48,214 bases of DNA. Source: Verrucomicrobiia bacterium. Lineage in GTDB: Bacteria > Verrucomicrobiota > Verrucomicrobiia > Verrucomicrobiales > DEV007. The translations under genes were made by a program, and so were the position numbers. Below the pieces are notes generated by a model. The model had not been told where the DNA came from. It saw only the letters and a list, made by a program, of their open reading frames with translations, and made no database searches. The stretch spans positions 1 to 48,214 of the forward strand of contig JAGRPB010000015.1 of the NCBI GenBank assembly GCA_020439945.1, written 5' to 3'. Positions 15,842-23,904 of the stretch are shown piece after piece; the first letter of the stretch is position 1, and the number at the start of each line of letters is the position of its first letter.

Positions 15842-17791
15842 TCAGATCAACACATCATAAGGACGGCGATCGTCCCCTTCATAAAACTGGACAAAAGCGC
15901 GGTTCGCGACCTTGACGCCACCGGGGGTCGGATAGTTCCCGGTGAAATACCAGTCGCCGTTGTGCACCGGAATGGAGGCCCTGAGGTTGTCGATGCCTTG
16001 ATAGATTACTTTCACCTCGCCGTGCCAAGCCATGTCCTCGGGCTTCACCATGACGCTAATTTCCTCTGAGATTTCGTCAGCCGTGAATGGCTCGTAAATG
16101 GCCCGCACCGCGTTGATCATTTCTTCGGGACGCTTCTTCAGCTGTTCCAAGGCGGCATGGTAGGTGTCGACGATGACTCGCTGCATTCCCTTCTTCTCGA
16201 GCAATCGCGTTGCCGCCTGAAAGGCGATGAATTTACCGAGCTCCGACATGTCGATGCCGTAGCAGTCTGGATAACGGATCTGCGGGGCCGTCGAGGCGAT
16301 CACGATCTTTTTCGGATTTGTGCGCGCCAGGATCTTGAGAATCGATTTCCGCAAGGTCGTTCCACGAACGATCGAATCGTCGATCACGACCAGGTTGTCC
16401 TCGGGTTTCACCACTCCGTAGGTGATGTCATAGACGTGCGACACCATCTGGTCGCGGCCTTTCTCTTGGCTGATGAACGTCCGGAGCTTGATGTCCTTGT
16501 GAGCAATCTTCTCGCCTCGCGGCCAATTGCGGAGAATCAGTTCATCGATCAAATCCTCGGACAGATCGCCTGACTCGGCCGCTTTCAGGATCTCGCCCTT
16601 TACCTGGTTTCGGCGATGGAAACGCAGCCCGTCCATCATCCCGTGATAGGCGACTTCGGCGGTGTTGGGGATGAAACTGAAAACGGTATTCTCGAGTTCG
16701 TCATCGATCTCCTCAAGGATCTGCGGCACCAACGCTTCGCCGAGCGCTTTCCGTTCGCGATAAATATCCGGATCGTTGCCTCGGGAAAAGTAAATCCGCT
16801 CGAAGGAACAGGGCCGCAGTTCGCCATGCTGGGCGAAGGGAGCAACGCGGAGCTTACAGCCGACGCCGTCCTCGTCCTTTTTCATCACCGCGACATGACC
16901 GGGCTCCACTTCCTTGATCGAGTTCATCTCGCAGCCGAAAACGGTCATCAGCGGCACCCGTTCACTGGCGAAGGCGATCACTTCGTCGTCCTCGTAATAG
17001 TGACACGGACGAATCCCGTTGGGATCCCGCAGCACAAAAGCATCGCCATTTCCTACTACGCCAGCGATGGCATAGCCACCGTCCCAGATTTTGCCGCAAC
17101 GCTCGATAATGCGCCGCAGGTCGAGCTCACGGGAAATGATCGAAGGGATCAGCGCCCCGTCGGTGTCCAGATCCCGTTCGCGCCGGTAGATGGCATCGTG
17201 CGCTTCGTCGAGATGGTAACCAATTTCCTCGAGCACGGTCTGGGTGTCAGTATCGAAAACCGGATGCTGACCTCGTTGAATCAGGTGGTGATTCAGGTCG
17301 CGGGCATTGGTCATGTTGAAATTGCCCAGCACCATGAGCGTTTTCGTCGGCCAGTTGGTGCGGCGCACATAGGGATGGCAGCCGCCGGAACCGAACTTGC
17401 CCGAAGTGCCGTAACGCAAATGCCCCAGCAGCACTTCGCCGCCGAAATCGAAATGCTCCTTCACCTGGTCCGGAAAGCGTCGCTTACCCGGTTTGATCAG
17501 CCCCTTTCGCTCCAGCTTGGCGAACTTACCGAGCTGCTCTTCCATCACCTTGATGAGCGAATCTCGCTTGGCGCTGCGTTCGCGAAACAAGTAGGCGGAC
17601 CCCAGCGGCATATCGAGCTTGCAGCAACCAATCCCGACGCCGTCCTGGCCGCGGTTGTGCTGCTTTTCCATCAGCAGGTAGAGCCGCTGAAAACCCCACA
17701 GGCAGGTGCCGTACTTGTCGAGGTAATACGAAAGCGGCTTCTTCAGCCTGACCATCGCCAGGCCGCACTCGTGATGGATGGGGTCGCTCAT
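15842..17791 (-). CDS. purF: Amidophosphoribosyltransferase
   Basis: 649 residues from the ATG at 17791 (MSDPIHHEC). This start leaves an eight-residue leader before Cys9, the presumed N-terminal nucleophile of the glutamine amidotransferase domain after processing. The upstream extension from 17947 runs inside purM and is compositional. The glutaminase half contains HNRGQDGVGI, LGHLRYGTSG and RDPNGIRP. The PRTase half has the PRPP motif VVIDDSIVRGTT and the CYGIDM region. It is clearly longer than the E. coli enzyme (505), with extra sequence between KLDMP and GHLRYG and a C-terminal extension. It catalyses the committed step from PRPP and glutamine to phosphoribosylamine. Confidence 0.93.
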   Translation of the reverse strand: MSDPIHHECGLAMVRLKKPLSYYLDKYGTCLWGFQRLYLLMEKQHNRGQDGVGIGCCKLDMPLGSAYLFRERSAKRDSLIKVMEEQLGKFAKLERKGLIKPGKRRFPDQVKEHFDFGGEVLLGHLRYGTSGKFGSGGCHPYVRRTNWPTKTLMVLGNFNMTNARDLNHHLIQRGQHPVFDTDTQTVLEEIGYHLDEAHDAIYRRERDLDTDGALIPSIISRELDLRRIIERCGKIWDGGYAIAGVVGNGDAFVLRDPNGIRPCHYYEDDEVIAFASERVPLMTVFGCEMNSIKEVEPGHVAVMKKDEDGVGCKLRVAPFAQHGELRPCSFERIYFSRGNDPDIYRERKALGEALVPQILEEIDDELENTVFSFIPNTAEVAYHGMMDGLRFHRRNQVKGEILKAAESGDLSEDLIDELILRNWPRGEKIAHKDIKLRTFISQEKGRDQMVSHVYDITYGVVKPEDNLVVIDDSIVRGTTLRKSILKILARTNPKKIVIASTAPQIRYPDCYGIDMSELGKFIAFQAATRLLEKKGMQRVIVDTYHAALEQLKKRPEEMINAVRAIYEPFTADEISEEISVMVKPEDMAWHGEVKVIYQGIDNLRASIPVHNGDWYFTGNYPTPGGVKVANRAFVQFYEGDDRRPYDVLI

Positions 17792-17826
17792 CAGTCGCTT
17801 CGATTTCTCAATCGTCGTCCTCGCCT

Positions 17827-18816
17827 TTACCCGACTTCCACTCGCACGCCGTGTTCGCTCACGATCTCGCCAAGGATTCGCGCGCCATCGTGAAACGCCA
17901 TCGCTTTTTCCGCGTCGGCGGCCGGAACGATCGTGATCCAGCCCCACCCCATGTTGAAAGTCTTGACCGCTTCCTGATCCTCGACGTGCTGAAGAATTTT
18001 CGGCACCGCGCCAAGCTCCCAGCGCGGGATCTTCAGGTTGGCACCCTTGTCTCCGAGCAAGCGCTCGAGGTTTTCCGGCAAGCCTCCGCCAGTGTTGTGC
18101 GCCATTGCTTTCACGTCGACAGCGGCTTCGCGAAGCCCGGCCACGACATCGTGATAGAGTCGCGTCGGAGCGAGAAGGCTCGGCATTTCTTCGGCGGAAA
18201 CTTCGCCGGGAAACGCTTTCAGAATTTTCCGGACCAGACTCCAGCCGTTGGCGTGGAAACCGTCGGAGGGATAGCCGATCAGCACGTCGCCGACCTCAAT
18301 GCGAGCCGGGTCGATGAGGTCCGGTTTTTCCGCGGCACCGATGCAGAATCCGCTCAGCTCGATAACACCATCGGGAACGATTCCCGGCATCTCCGCGGTT
18401 TCGCCGCCGGCGAGAATGCAAGCACAACTCTCGAGGTATTCCGCCATCCCGGCGATGAGTCGCTTGATCTTGTCCTTGTCGATCCGACCGATGCCTACGT
18501 AATCGAGAAAGAGCAGCGGATCGCCGCCGGTGGTGAGAATGTCGTTCACGCTCATCGCCACCAGGTCCTTGCCGGCGATTTCCAGCAGATCGTATTCGAG
18601 CAGCAGCTCCAGCTTGGTGCCTACTCCGTCGCATCCAGTGACGATGACCGGTTCCTTGTAATCGCTGAGATCGTAGCTCGCGGCGAACAAGCCGAAGGCT
18701 TGCATCAGCTTGCGTTTGCCTTCGGTGCGACCACGCAGTTCGCCGATGTCGCCGACGAGTTCCGCCGCCTCCTTGATGTCAACGCCGGCGGATTTGTAGG
18801 TGAAGTCTTCGCTCAT
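17827..18816 (-). CDS. purM: Phosphoribosylformylglycinamidine cyclo-ligase (AIR synthetase)
   Basis: 329 residues, close to the E. coli length (345). It catalyses ATP-dependent cyclisation of FGAM to AIR. The opening YKSAGVDI is typical, and the catalytic/nucleotide-binding motifs TGCDGVGTKLEL, AMSVNDILTTGGDPLLFLDY, LAGGETAEMPG, GYPSDGFHANGWSLVR and AHNTGGGLPENL are all intact. Near the end FNMGWGW matches the family FNMGIGM with two changes. It follows purQ by 30 bases and precedes purF by 35. Confidence 0.96.
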   Translation of the reverse strand: MSEDFTYKSAGVDIKEAAELVGDIGELRGRTEGKRKLMQAFGLFAASYDLSDYKEPVIVTGCDGVGTKLELLLEYDLLEIAGKDLVAMSVNDILTTGGDPLLFLDYVGIGRIDKDKIKRLIAGMAEYLESCACILAGGETAEMPGIVPDGVIELSGFCIGAAEKPDLIDPARIEVGDVLIGYPSDGFHANGWSLVRKILKAFPGEVSAEEMPSLLAPTRLYHDVVAGLREAAVDVKAMAHNTGGGLPENLERLLGDKGANLKIPRWELGAVPKILQHVEDQEAVKTFNMGWGWITIVPAADAEKAMAFHDGARILGEIVSEHGVRVEVG

Positions 18817-18846
18817 AGGGGTGGGAGAGAAAATCGATCTTCGTCG

Positions 18847-19578
18847 TCACTGCGAATTGCTGATCGCGTCGTAGAGAGATTGAAACAGAAAATATCCGCT
18901 CCCCTTCCCGCTGTCGCCACCTGCCCAGTCGGGATCGTAGTGGTCGCGCGCTTCCATGAAACGCTCGGGATGCGGCATCAGGCCGAGGACGCGTCCGCTT
19001 TCGTCCTGGAGTCCGGCGATGGAGGCGAAGCTGCCATTCACATCGTCGGCATAAGTCAGCGCCGCGAGGCCTTTCTCCCGATAGCCGTCGGCCTCAGCGG
19101 GATCAGCGGTGACGAAACGCCCTTCGGCGTGGGCCACGGGAAATTCGAAGCGTTCCGGCAACTGTTTCAGGAACGGACTCTCCGGCGCGCGATTTTCCAA
19201 GGTCACCCACTGGCATTGGAATCGGCCGCTGGTGTTGTGAACCAGGCTGCCCTCGGGCAACAGACCAAGTTGGGTGAGAATCTGGAAGCCGTTACAAATC
19301 CCGAGCAGGTAGCCGCCGTTGTCGCGGAACTCCTTCAGCGCGGCGTCGATTTTCTGCTCGGTCACGAGACTAGCGATCCGGCCCGACATCACGTAGTCGC
19401 CGTAGCTGAATCCGCCCGAGAGCACGACGAGACGAATCCCGGCGAGCAATTCGCGAGTCACCGTCGAGATCGGGGCGATCTCGGTCTCGAATCCCACGGC
19501 TTCCAACGCCCGCGCCGTTTCGGCGTCGCAGTTGGTGCCAGGAAATTTCAGTAGTAGGGCGCGAGGCCGTTCTTCCAT
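18847..19578 (-). CDS. purQ: FGAM synthase, glutamine amidotransferase subunit
   Basis: 243 residues, a class I glutamine amidotransferase that delivers ammonia to PurL. The opening LLLKFPGTNCDAET, the oxyanion/glycine segment LSGGFSYGDYVMSGRIA, the nucleophile elbow LLGICNGFQ with Cys95 and the histidine region PVAHAEGRF are all present. GLMPHPER near the end completes the triad region. Its start lies 31 bases inside the end of purL, so the two subunits are translationally linked, consistent with the PurSQL complex. Confidence 0.95.
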   Translation of the reverse strand: MEERPRALLLKFPGTNCDAETARALEAVGFETEIAPISTVTRELLAGIRLVVLSGGFSYGDYVMSGRIASLVTEQKIDAALKEFRDNGGYLLGICNGFQILTQLGLLPEGSLVHNTSGRFQCQWVTLENRAPESPFLKQLPERFEFPVAHAEGRFVTADPAEADGYREKGLAALTYADDVNGSFASIAGLQDESGRVLGLMPHPERFMEARDHYDPDWAGGDSGKGSGYFLFQSLYDAISNSQ

Positions 19579-21974
19579 AGCGATTTCAGTTCGGAAAGCG
19601 ATTCATCGAGGAGGACTTCCTTGCCCCACTCGACCCGCAGATTGCGGTGTGCGTCGGTAGCGGTGCCGAGTTCTCCATCGGCCACGCTGGCGAAATGCGC
19701 CGCCACCTGCTCGCGATGCTCGGGGGCGATCTCGAGGACGAGGCGGCCTGACGATTCGGCGAACAGTTGGGCGAGTTTCGACACCTCACCATTCACCGGA
19801 AGTGCATCGAGGGAAACATCGAGTCCTCCCTTGCCGGAAAAAGCGAACTCCGCCATAGCCACGGCGAGACCGCCCTCGGACACGTCGTGCGCCGAGAGAA
19901 TCCAACCGGCTTTCACCGCTTCGTGATACTTGCGATAAATCGCCAGATTGGCTTCAAGATCGGTGCCGGGAACGGCCATTCCCTCGGCTTCCATCTGGCG
20001 AGCAGCGACGGAGCCACCAAGCTCTCCGCCGGTCGTGCCGAGAATGGCGATCACGCTGTCGCCGCGCCGAAGCGAGGAGCCGACCACGTGTGCCTTGTCT
20101 TCCACGATGCCCATGCCGCTGATGAGAATGGTCACCGGAATCGAAACCGGACCGTCCTTGGTTTCGAAATAGTTGTAGAACGAATCCTTTCCGGAAACAA
20201 ACGGCGCCGAATAGACATCAGCCGCGGCGGCAATCCCTTTTACCGTCTCGACCAGCGCGCCGAGCTCCTCGGGAGCATTGGGATTGCCCATGCAGAAATT
20301 GTCGAGGATCGCAATGCGATCGGGATTCGCCCCCATCGCCACGAGTTGGCGGAAACACTCGTCGACACAAGCCGTGCCCATCTCGTAGGGAGCGGTCTTA
20401 CCCCACTCCGGCAGGAGCGAAAGGCCCATCGCCATCAGCTGATCGCTGCCGTCGATGCGAATCACCGAGCCATCCTGAGGCGCGTCGCCCGCGGCACTGG
20501 CCAGCGGTTTCAGAACCGTGTTGCCCTGCACCTCGTGATCGTATTCGCGAATGATCGGTTCGCGGGAAACGACAGCGAAATCAGAGATGACGTCGCGCAG
20601 CAACTCTGAGAGCGCGGGACTCTCGCCCGCTTCACCAGAACCGCCAGAGGCTTTCTCCCAATGGCTCGTCATCTGACGAACCGGCGCGTTGTGCAACGCG
20701 GAGCAATCCAGCGCGCACACGATCTCGCCGTGATGCTTCACCTTCAAAATTCCCGAGCCATCGGCATCGCCCAGTTCGGTCAACTCGGTCTCGTATTTGT
20801 CGGCGAGTTCCTGGAGGGCCGGAACCGACTCTTCTTTCACCGCGAGCACCATGCGCTCCTGGCTTTCGGAAATGAAAATCTCCCAGCTGACCATCCCCTC
20901 TTCCTTGAGACGGATGCTGTCGAGATCGATCGTTCCGCCGACCTCTTCGAGCATTTCGCCGCAGGCGCTGGAATAACCACCAGCACCGCAGTCGGTCACG
21001 AACCCGATCAGGCCGCGGTCACGCGCTTCGAGAATCACGTCGGCGGCTTTCTTTTCCTCGATCGGGTTTCCGATTTGAACCGCCTGCTGATCTTCCTCGT
21101 GCGACTCAGTGTCGAGTGCTGCCGAGGAGAAAGTCGCGCCCTTGATGCCATCGCGACCGGTCCGCGCGCCAATGGCGATGACCTTCATGCCCGCCTCGAC
21201 CTTCTTGTCGATGTCGGGAATCGGAATCACGCCCGCCGTGCCGCAATAAACCAGCGGATTGTAGATGTAGGCGTCGTCGAACTGAATCGCGCCGCAGACC
21301 GTGGGAATTCCCATCCGGTTGCCGTAGTCACGCACGCCGCGCACCACGCCGCGCAGAATGCCGAGCGGATGAATCACGTCCTCGGCCTGAATCTTTTCCG
21401 GAGCCGTGTCCGGCGCGCCGAAACAGAAAACGTCCAGCGAGGCAATCGGCTTGGCGCCCTTCCCCGCTCCGAGAATGTCGCGAATCACGCCACCGATCCC
21501 GGTGTTCGCCCCGGCATAGGGCTCGATCGCGCTCGGGTGATTGTGTGTCTCCGCCTTCAGGCAGATCGCGAGCTTTTCGTCGAGCTTGATGAAGCCCGCA
21601 TTGTCGTGGAAAGCCGAGAGCACGAAGTCCGGCTTCCGCGCCATAATCGCCTTCGAGACGTCGTAGATGTAGGTCTTGAAAAGCGAGTGAATCGTCTCTG
21701 TCTCACCATCGAGGGTATGCTCGATCGTCGCGCCGAAGATGCGGTGCTTGCAGTGCTCGCTCCAGGTCTGGGCGATGACCTCCAGCTCCACGTCGGTCGG
21801 TTCGCGATTCCAGTCCGCGTAGATTTTCTGCACCGCCAGCATGTCCTCGCGGCTCAGCGACAGCTTCATCGCCTCGCTCACGGCGAGCAGTTGATCGCCA
21901 TCGAGGTCGGAAATCTTGAACCGACGATAGAAGTCGGCCGGAAACTCGGTGATCTGTTCGAGCAGGTCAGGCAT
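19548..21974 (-). CDS. purL: FGAM synthase subunit PurL (small type)
   Basis: 808 residues from the ATG at 21974 (MPDLLEQITEF). The longer frame to 22052 lies within the purS-like gene. It is the catalytic subunit that converts FGAR to FGAM with ATP and ammonia. Motifs include TWSEHCKHR, KAETHNHPSAIEPYAGANTGIGG-type nucleotide-binding segments, TDCGAGGYSSACGEM and SAHDVSEGGLAVAMAE. The length corresponds to the PurS/PurQ-dependent type, not the 1300-residue fused enzyme. It overlaps the purS-like gene by eight bases and purQ by 31. Confidence 0.95.
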   Translation of the reverse strand: MPDLLEQITEFPADFYRRFKISDLDGDQLLAVSEAMKLSLSREDMLAVQKIYADWNREPTDVELEVIAQTWSEHCKHRIFGATIEHTLDGETETIHSLFKTYIYDVSKAIMARKPDFVLSAFHDNAGFIKLDEKLAICLKAETHNHPSAIEPYAGANTGIGGVIRDILGAGKGAKPIASLDVFCFGAPDTAPEKIQAEDVIHPLGILRGVVRGVRDYGNRMGIPTVCGAIQFDDAYIYNPLVYCGTAGVIPIPDIDKKVEAGMKVIAIGARTGRDGIKGATFSSAALDTESHEEDQQAVQIGNPIEEKKAADVILEARDRGLIGFVTDCGAGGYSSACGEMLEEVGGTIDLDSIRLKEEGMVSWEIFISESQERMVLAVKEESVPALQELADKYETELTELGDADGSGILKVKHHGEIVCALDCSALHNAPVRQMTSHWEKASGGSGEAGESPALSELLRDVISDFAVVSREPIIREYDHEVQGNTVLKPLASAAGDAPQDGSVIRIDGSDQLMAMGLSLLPEWGKTAPYEMGTACVDECFRQLVAMGANPDRIAILDNFCMGNPNAPEELGALVETVKGIAAAADVYSAPFVSGKDSFYNYFETKDGPVSIPVTILISGMGIVEDKAHVVGSSLRRGDSVIAILGTTGGELGGSVAARQMEAEGMAVPGTDLEANLAIYRKYHEAVKAGWILSAHDVSEGGLAVAMAEFAFSGKGGLDVSLDALPVNGEVSKLAQLFAESSGRLVLEIAPEHREQVAAHFASVADGELGTATDAHRNLRVEWGKEVLLDESLSELKSLWKNGLAPYY

Positions 21975-22422
21975 GGGTGGCTTCGATGACGTTCCAGTTC
22001 TGGATCGCCGGGTTGCAAATGTCGCGAATGAAACGTTTCGGCTCAGCCGCACCGTCGCCGAAAACGTAGATGCGCTGGCGGATGGTCAGCGAATTCAGTT
22101 CAAAACCGGGATCTTTCAGCCCGCGGAAAAATCGCACCACCGTCTCCTTCTCCAGATCCAGCGCGCCGGGCTTCATCCCGTAGTCGAGGACAAATCGAAA
22201 TCCGTCCAGCGCCGGCTCGTCACCAGAATGAATTTCCTGGCTGACATCATCCAGCAAGGTGTGGCGCACGAAGGCCTCGACCTTCTCCGCGTCGCCTTCG
22301 ACGTCAAACTCGTAGCGACGTGTCTGGCGATACGTGAGCGGCTCGCTCAGCGGCGCGTAGAGCAGCCCGCTGGCATCTCCCGGCTCGATGTAGCGATCAA
22401 TGATTTCGAAAAACAGCTTCAT
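21967..22422 (-). CDS. PurS-like protein with two tandem PurS modules
   Basis: 151 residues, about twice the usual 80-85 of PurS, in the PurS position directly ahead of purL. The C-terminal half reads as PurS: LDYGMKPGALDLEKE, then SLTIRQRIYVFG, then FIRDICNPAIQNWNVI, matching the family pattern PG-LD-G, VR-GK, LL-NP-IEDY. The N-terminal half repeats this layout more loosely: EIIDRYIEPGD, RRYEFDVEGD, VEAFVRHTLLDDVSQEI. This is the arrangement of the N-terminal domain of the large fused PurL, where two PurS-like halves replace the PurS dimer, but here as a free protein. The role as FGAM synthase structural subunit is inferred from position and this pattern. The gene ends eight bases inside purL. 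Confidence 0.7.
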   Translation of the reverse strand: MKLFFEIIDRYIEPGDASGLLYAPLSEPLTYRQTRRYEFDVEGDAEKVEAFVRHTLLDDVSQEIHSGDEPALDGFRFVLDYGMKPGALDLEKETVVRFFRGLKDPGFELNSLTIRQRIYVFGDGAAEPKRFIRDICNPAIQNWNVIEATHA

Positions 22423-22457
22423 TCAAAAAGTCAGCGAAGATCAACGATTCCAGTAAA

Positions 22458-22490
22458 ATTCGCGTCGATTGGCGTCCATTCGCGGTTCAG
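22458..22490 (+). repeat. CGCGAATGGAC-type intergenic repeat
   Basis: ATTCGCGTCGATTGGCGTCC followed by ATTCGCGGTT belongs to the same family as 29119-29138 and 29160-29191. It fills the 64-base gap between the purS-like gene and purC and overlaps the TGA stop of purC (22489-22487). Confidence 0.5.
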
Positions 22491-23788
22491 ATTCCGTTCA
22501 GTTTCCCGAACTCTTCCAGCTTGCCCGCGTCCCGATAAAAGCCAATCTCATCGAGTCCCGCCTCTTGCAAGGCCTCACTCGTATCATCCGCATCCACCGT
22601 CCCCAGCATGTAGTCGCGGATCGCGTCCATCTTCCGTTGCTGGATGGCGGTGAAGGCCGGATCGACTTCCGGCGTCAGTGGATAAAACCCGCTTTCCTGC
22701 CCGGCCGCAAGGAGCTCTGTGAAGGCCACTCCGCCAGTCGCTCCGTGCGACTTGGCGTCCTTGATCGCCGAGATCCAGTCATCGTGGAGAATCAGGAAAT
22801 AATCGCGAACCGCCTGCTTGTTGTAGTGGGTGACGTAACGCTTCCCGGCAAAATCGAGAAACAGCGTCGCCCGGAACGAATCCGTATCGATCGTATCGAC
22901 GAACACCAGCTCGTCGCCGTCCTTGGCGAACTCCCACTTGATGTCCCAGAGCCGCAGCCCAATCTCGTCGAGCAACTGACGCACCACCCAAGCACCCAGC
23001 ACCGCCAGCTTGCCGCTGCGGATGAACTGGTCACCCGACAGGCCGCTCGTGACGAGCGCTTCCTGCTTCGAGATCATCCTGTCTTCCGGCTCGAATTTCG
23101 TCGTGAAATCACTGATCGGTCGCTCCAGATACTGCCAGGCCTCGAGCGGCTTCGAAACGCCGAGCTCGTGCTCGAACGCCTTCTTCGCCACGCCTTCCAT
23201 GGCCTGGTATTTTTTGAAAACCGAACTCGCGCTCGTGATTCCGAACCGGACGATGTATTCCAGCGGCACTACGAAGCCGTCTTCGTGAGGAAACTGGGCG
23301 TAATCAAACAGGTGAGCTCCCAAGAAACTCGTCCGCTCCGGTTTCAGGATCTGGTATTTCCGGACCACGTTGCAGGCGCTCGGATTCGTCGGCGCTCCGT
23401 CGCGCACCACCTCGCCAGATTCCGCGTCGATCATGCCTTCGTGATGCGTCTTCGCTCCGCGCTCGCACCAGTCCTCCAGCGGCCCATCCAGCAGTTCCGC
23501 GCGAATTCCCTCGTCGAGCCCGAGATCGTTCTGGATCGCTTCCGCCACTCGCTGCCAGGTCTCCGGTTTGCCGAGACTCGTGTAGAGCAAATGCCGGAAA
23601 AGCGCGCGATTCACGTCGTTCCCGGGAATTTCGAACAGCGCCCCGACGTCGAACACCGATCCGCGCGCCGTCGTTTGCGTAACCATTACACGCTCATCGC
23701 CCGGGACCGCATAGAGCCGCTGGACGGACCCTTCGTAGAAAGGCTCGCCCAGATCGGAAATCGGAATGGACGCGGCAGGGGCGTGCAT
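22487..23788 (-). CDS. purC: SAICAR synthetase-family protein (long, divergent PurC)
   Basis: 433 residues, against about 237 in E. coli PurC. The fold is recognisable: an opening LGEPFYEGSVQRLYAV where the family has YEGKAKRIY, then RGSVFDVG, IPGNDVNRALF, VVPLEYIVRFGITSAS matching the IPLEVVVRN segment, LWDIKWEFAKDGDELVFVDTIDTDSFR matching the LVDFKLEFG and TPDS region, and a C-terminal helical part. The family enzyme joins CAIR and aspartate with ATP to give SAICAR. Placement as first gene of a pur operon strongly supports this role. The central insertion and C-terminal extension are unusual. The ATG at 23788 faces pyrD across 116 bases. Confidence 0.8.
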   Translation of the reverse strand: MHAPAASIPISDLGEPFYEGSVQRLYAVPGDERVMVTQTTARGSVFDVGALFEIPGNDVNRALFRHLLYTSLGKPETWQRVAEAIQNDLGLDEGIRAELLDGPLEDWCERGAKTHHEGMIDAESGEVVRDGAPTNPSACNVVRKYQILKPERTSFLGAHLFDYAQFPHEDGFVVPLEYIVRFGITSASSVFKKYQAMEGVAKKAFEHELGVSKPLEAWQYLERPISDFTTKFEPEDRMISKQEALVTSGLSGDQFIRSGKLAVLGAWVVRQLLDEIGLRLWDIKWEFAKDGDELVFVDTIDTDSFRATLFLDFAGKRYVTHYNKQAVRDYFLILHDDWISAIKDAKSHGATGGVAFTELLAAGQESGFYPLTPEVDPAFTAIQQRKMDAIRDYMLGTVDADDTSEALQEAGLDEIGFYRDAGKLEEFGKLNGI

Positions 23789-23904
23789 GGATGACCCGTC
23801 GATGCCCGATCAAAGGCCATGACCGCCCATTGTCACGTAAAAATCACCGAGCCGTGAAAGTATTTTTGATCGTTTGAAAACATCGGCTTACTTGGGCCGT
23901 CCCC
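23789..23904. promoter_or_regulatory. Divergent promoter region between purC and pyrD
   Basis: These 116 bases separate the start codons of the ten-gene nucleotide operon and pyrD, so promoters for both must lie here or overlap the ends of the genes. An AT-rich core (23834-23886, with AAGTATTTTTGATCG and TTTGAAAAC) is present. Neither strand gives a clear pair of hexamers, and I see no riboswitch fold or purine-box palindrome. Confidence 0.5.

Noticed and set aside
17851..19554. A 567-codon open frame on the plus strand opposite purM and purQ
   Set aside because: Both minus-strand genes are certain from their motifs. The opposite frame has no recognisable domain and is a by-product of high GC. 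The same applies to long plus frames at 20661-21989, 22469-23794, 24552-26402 and 26538-28220.
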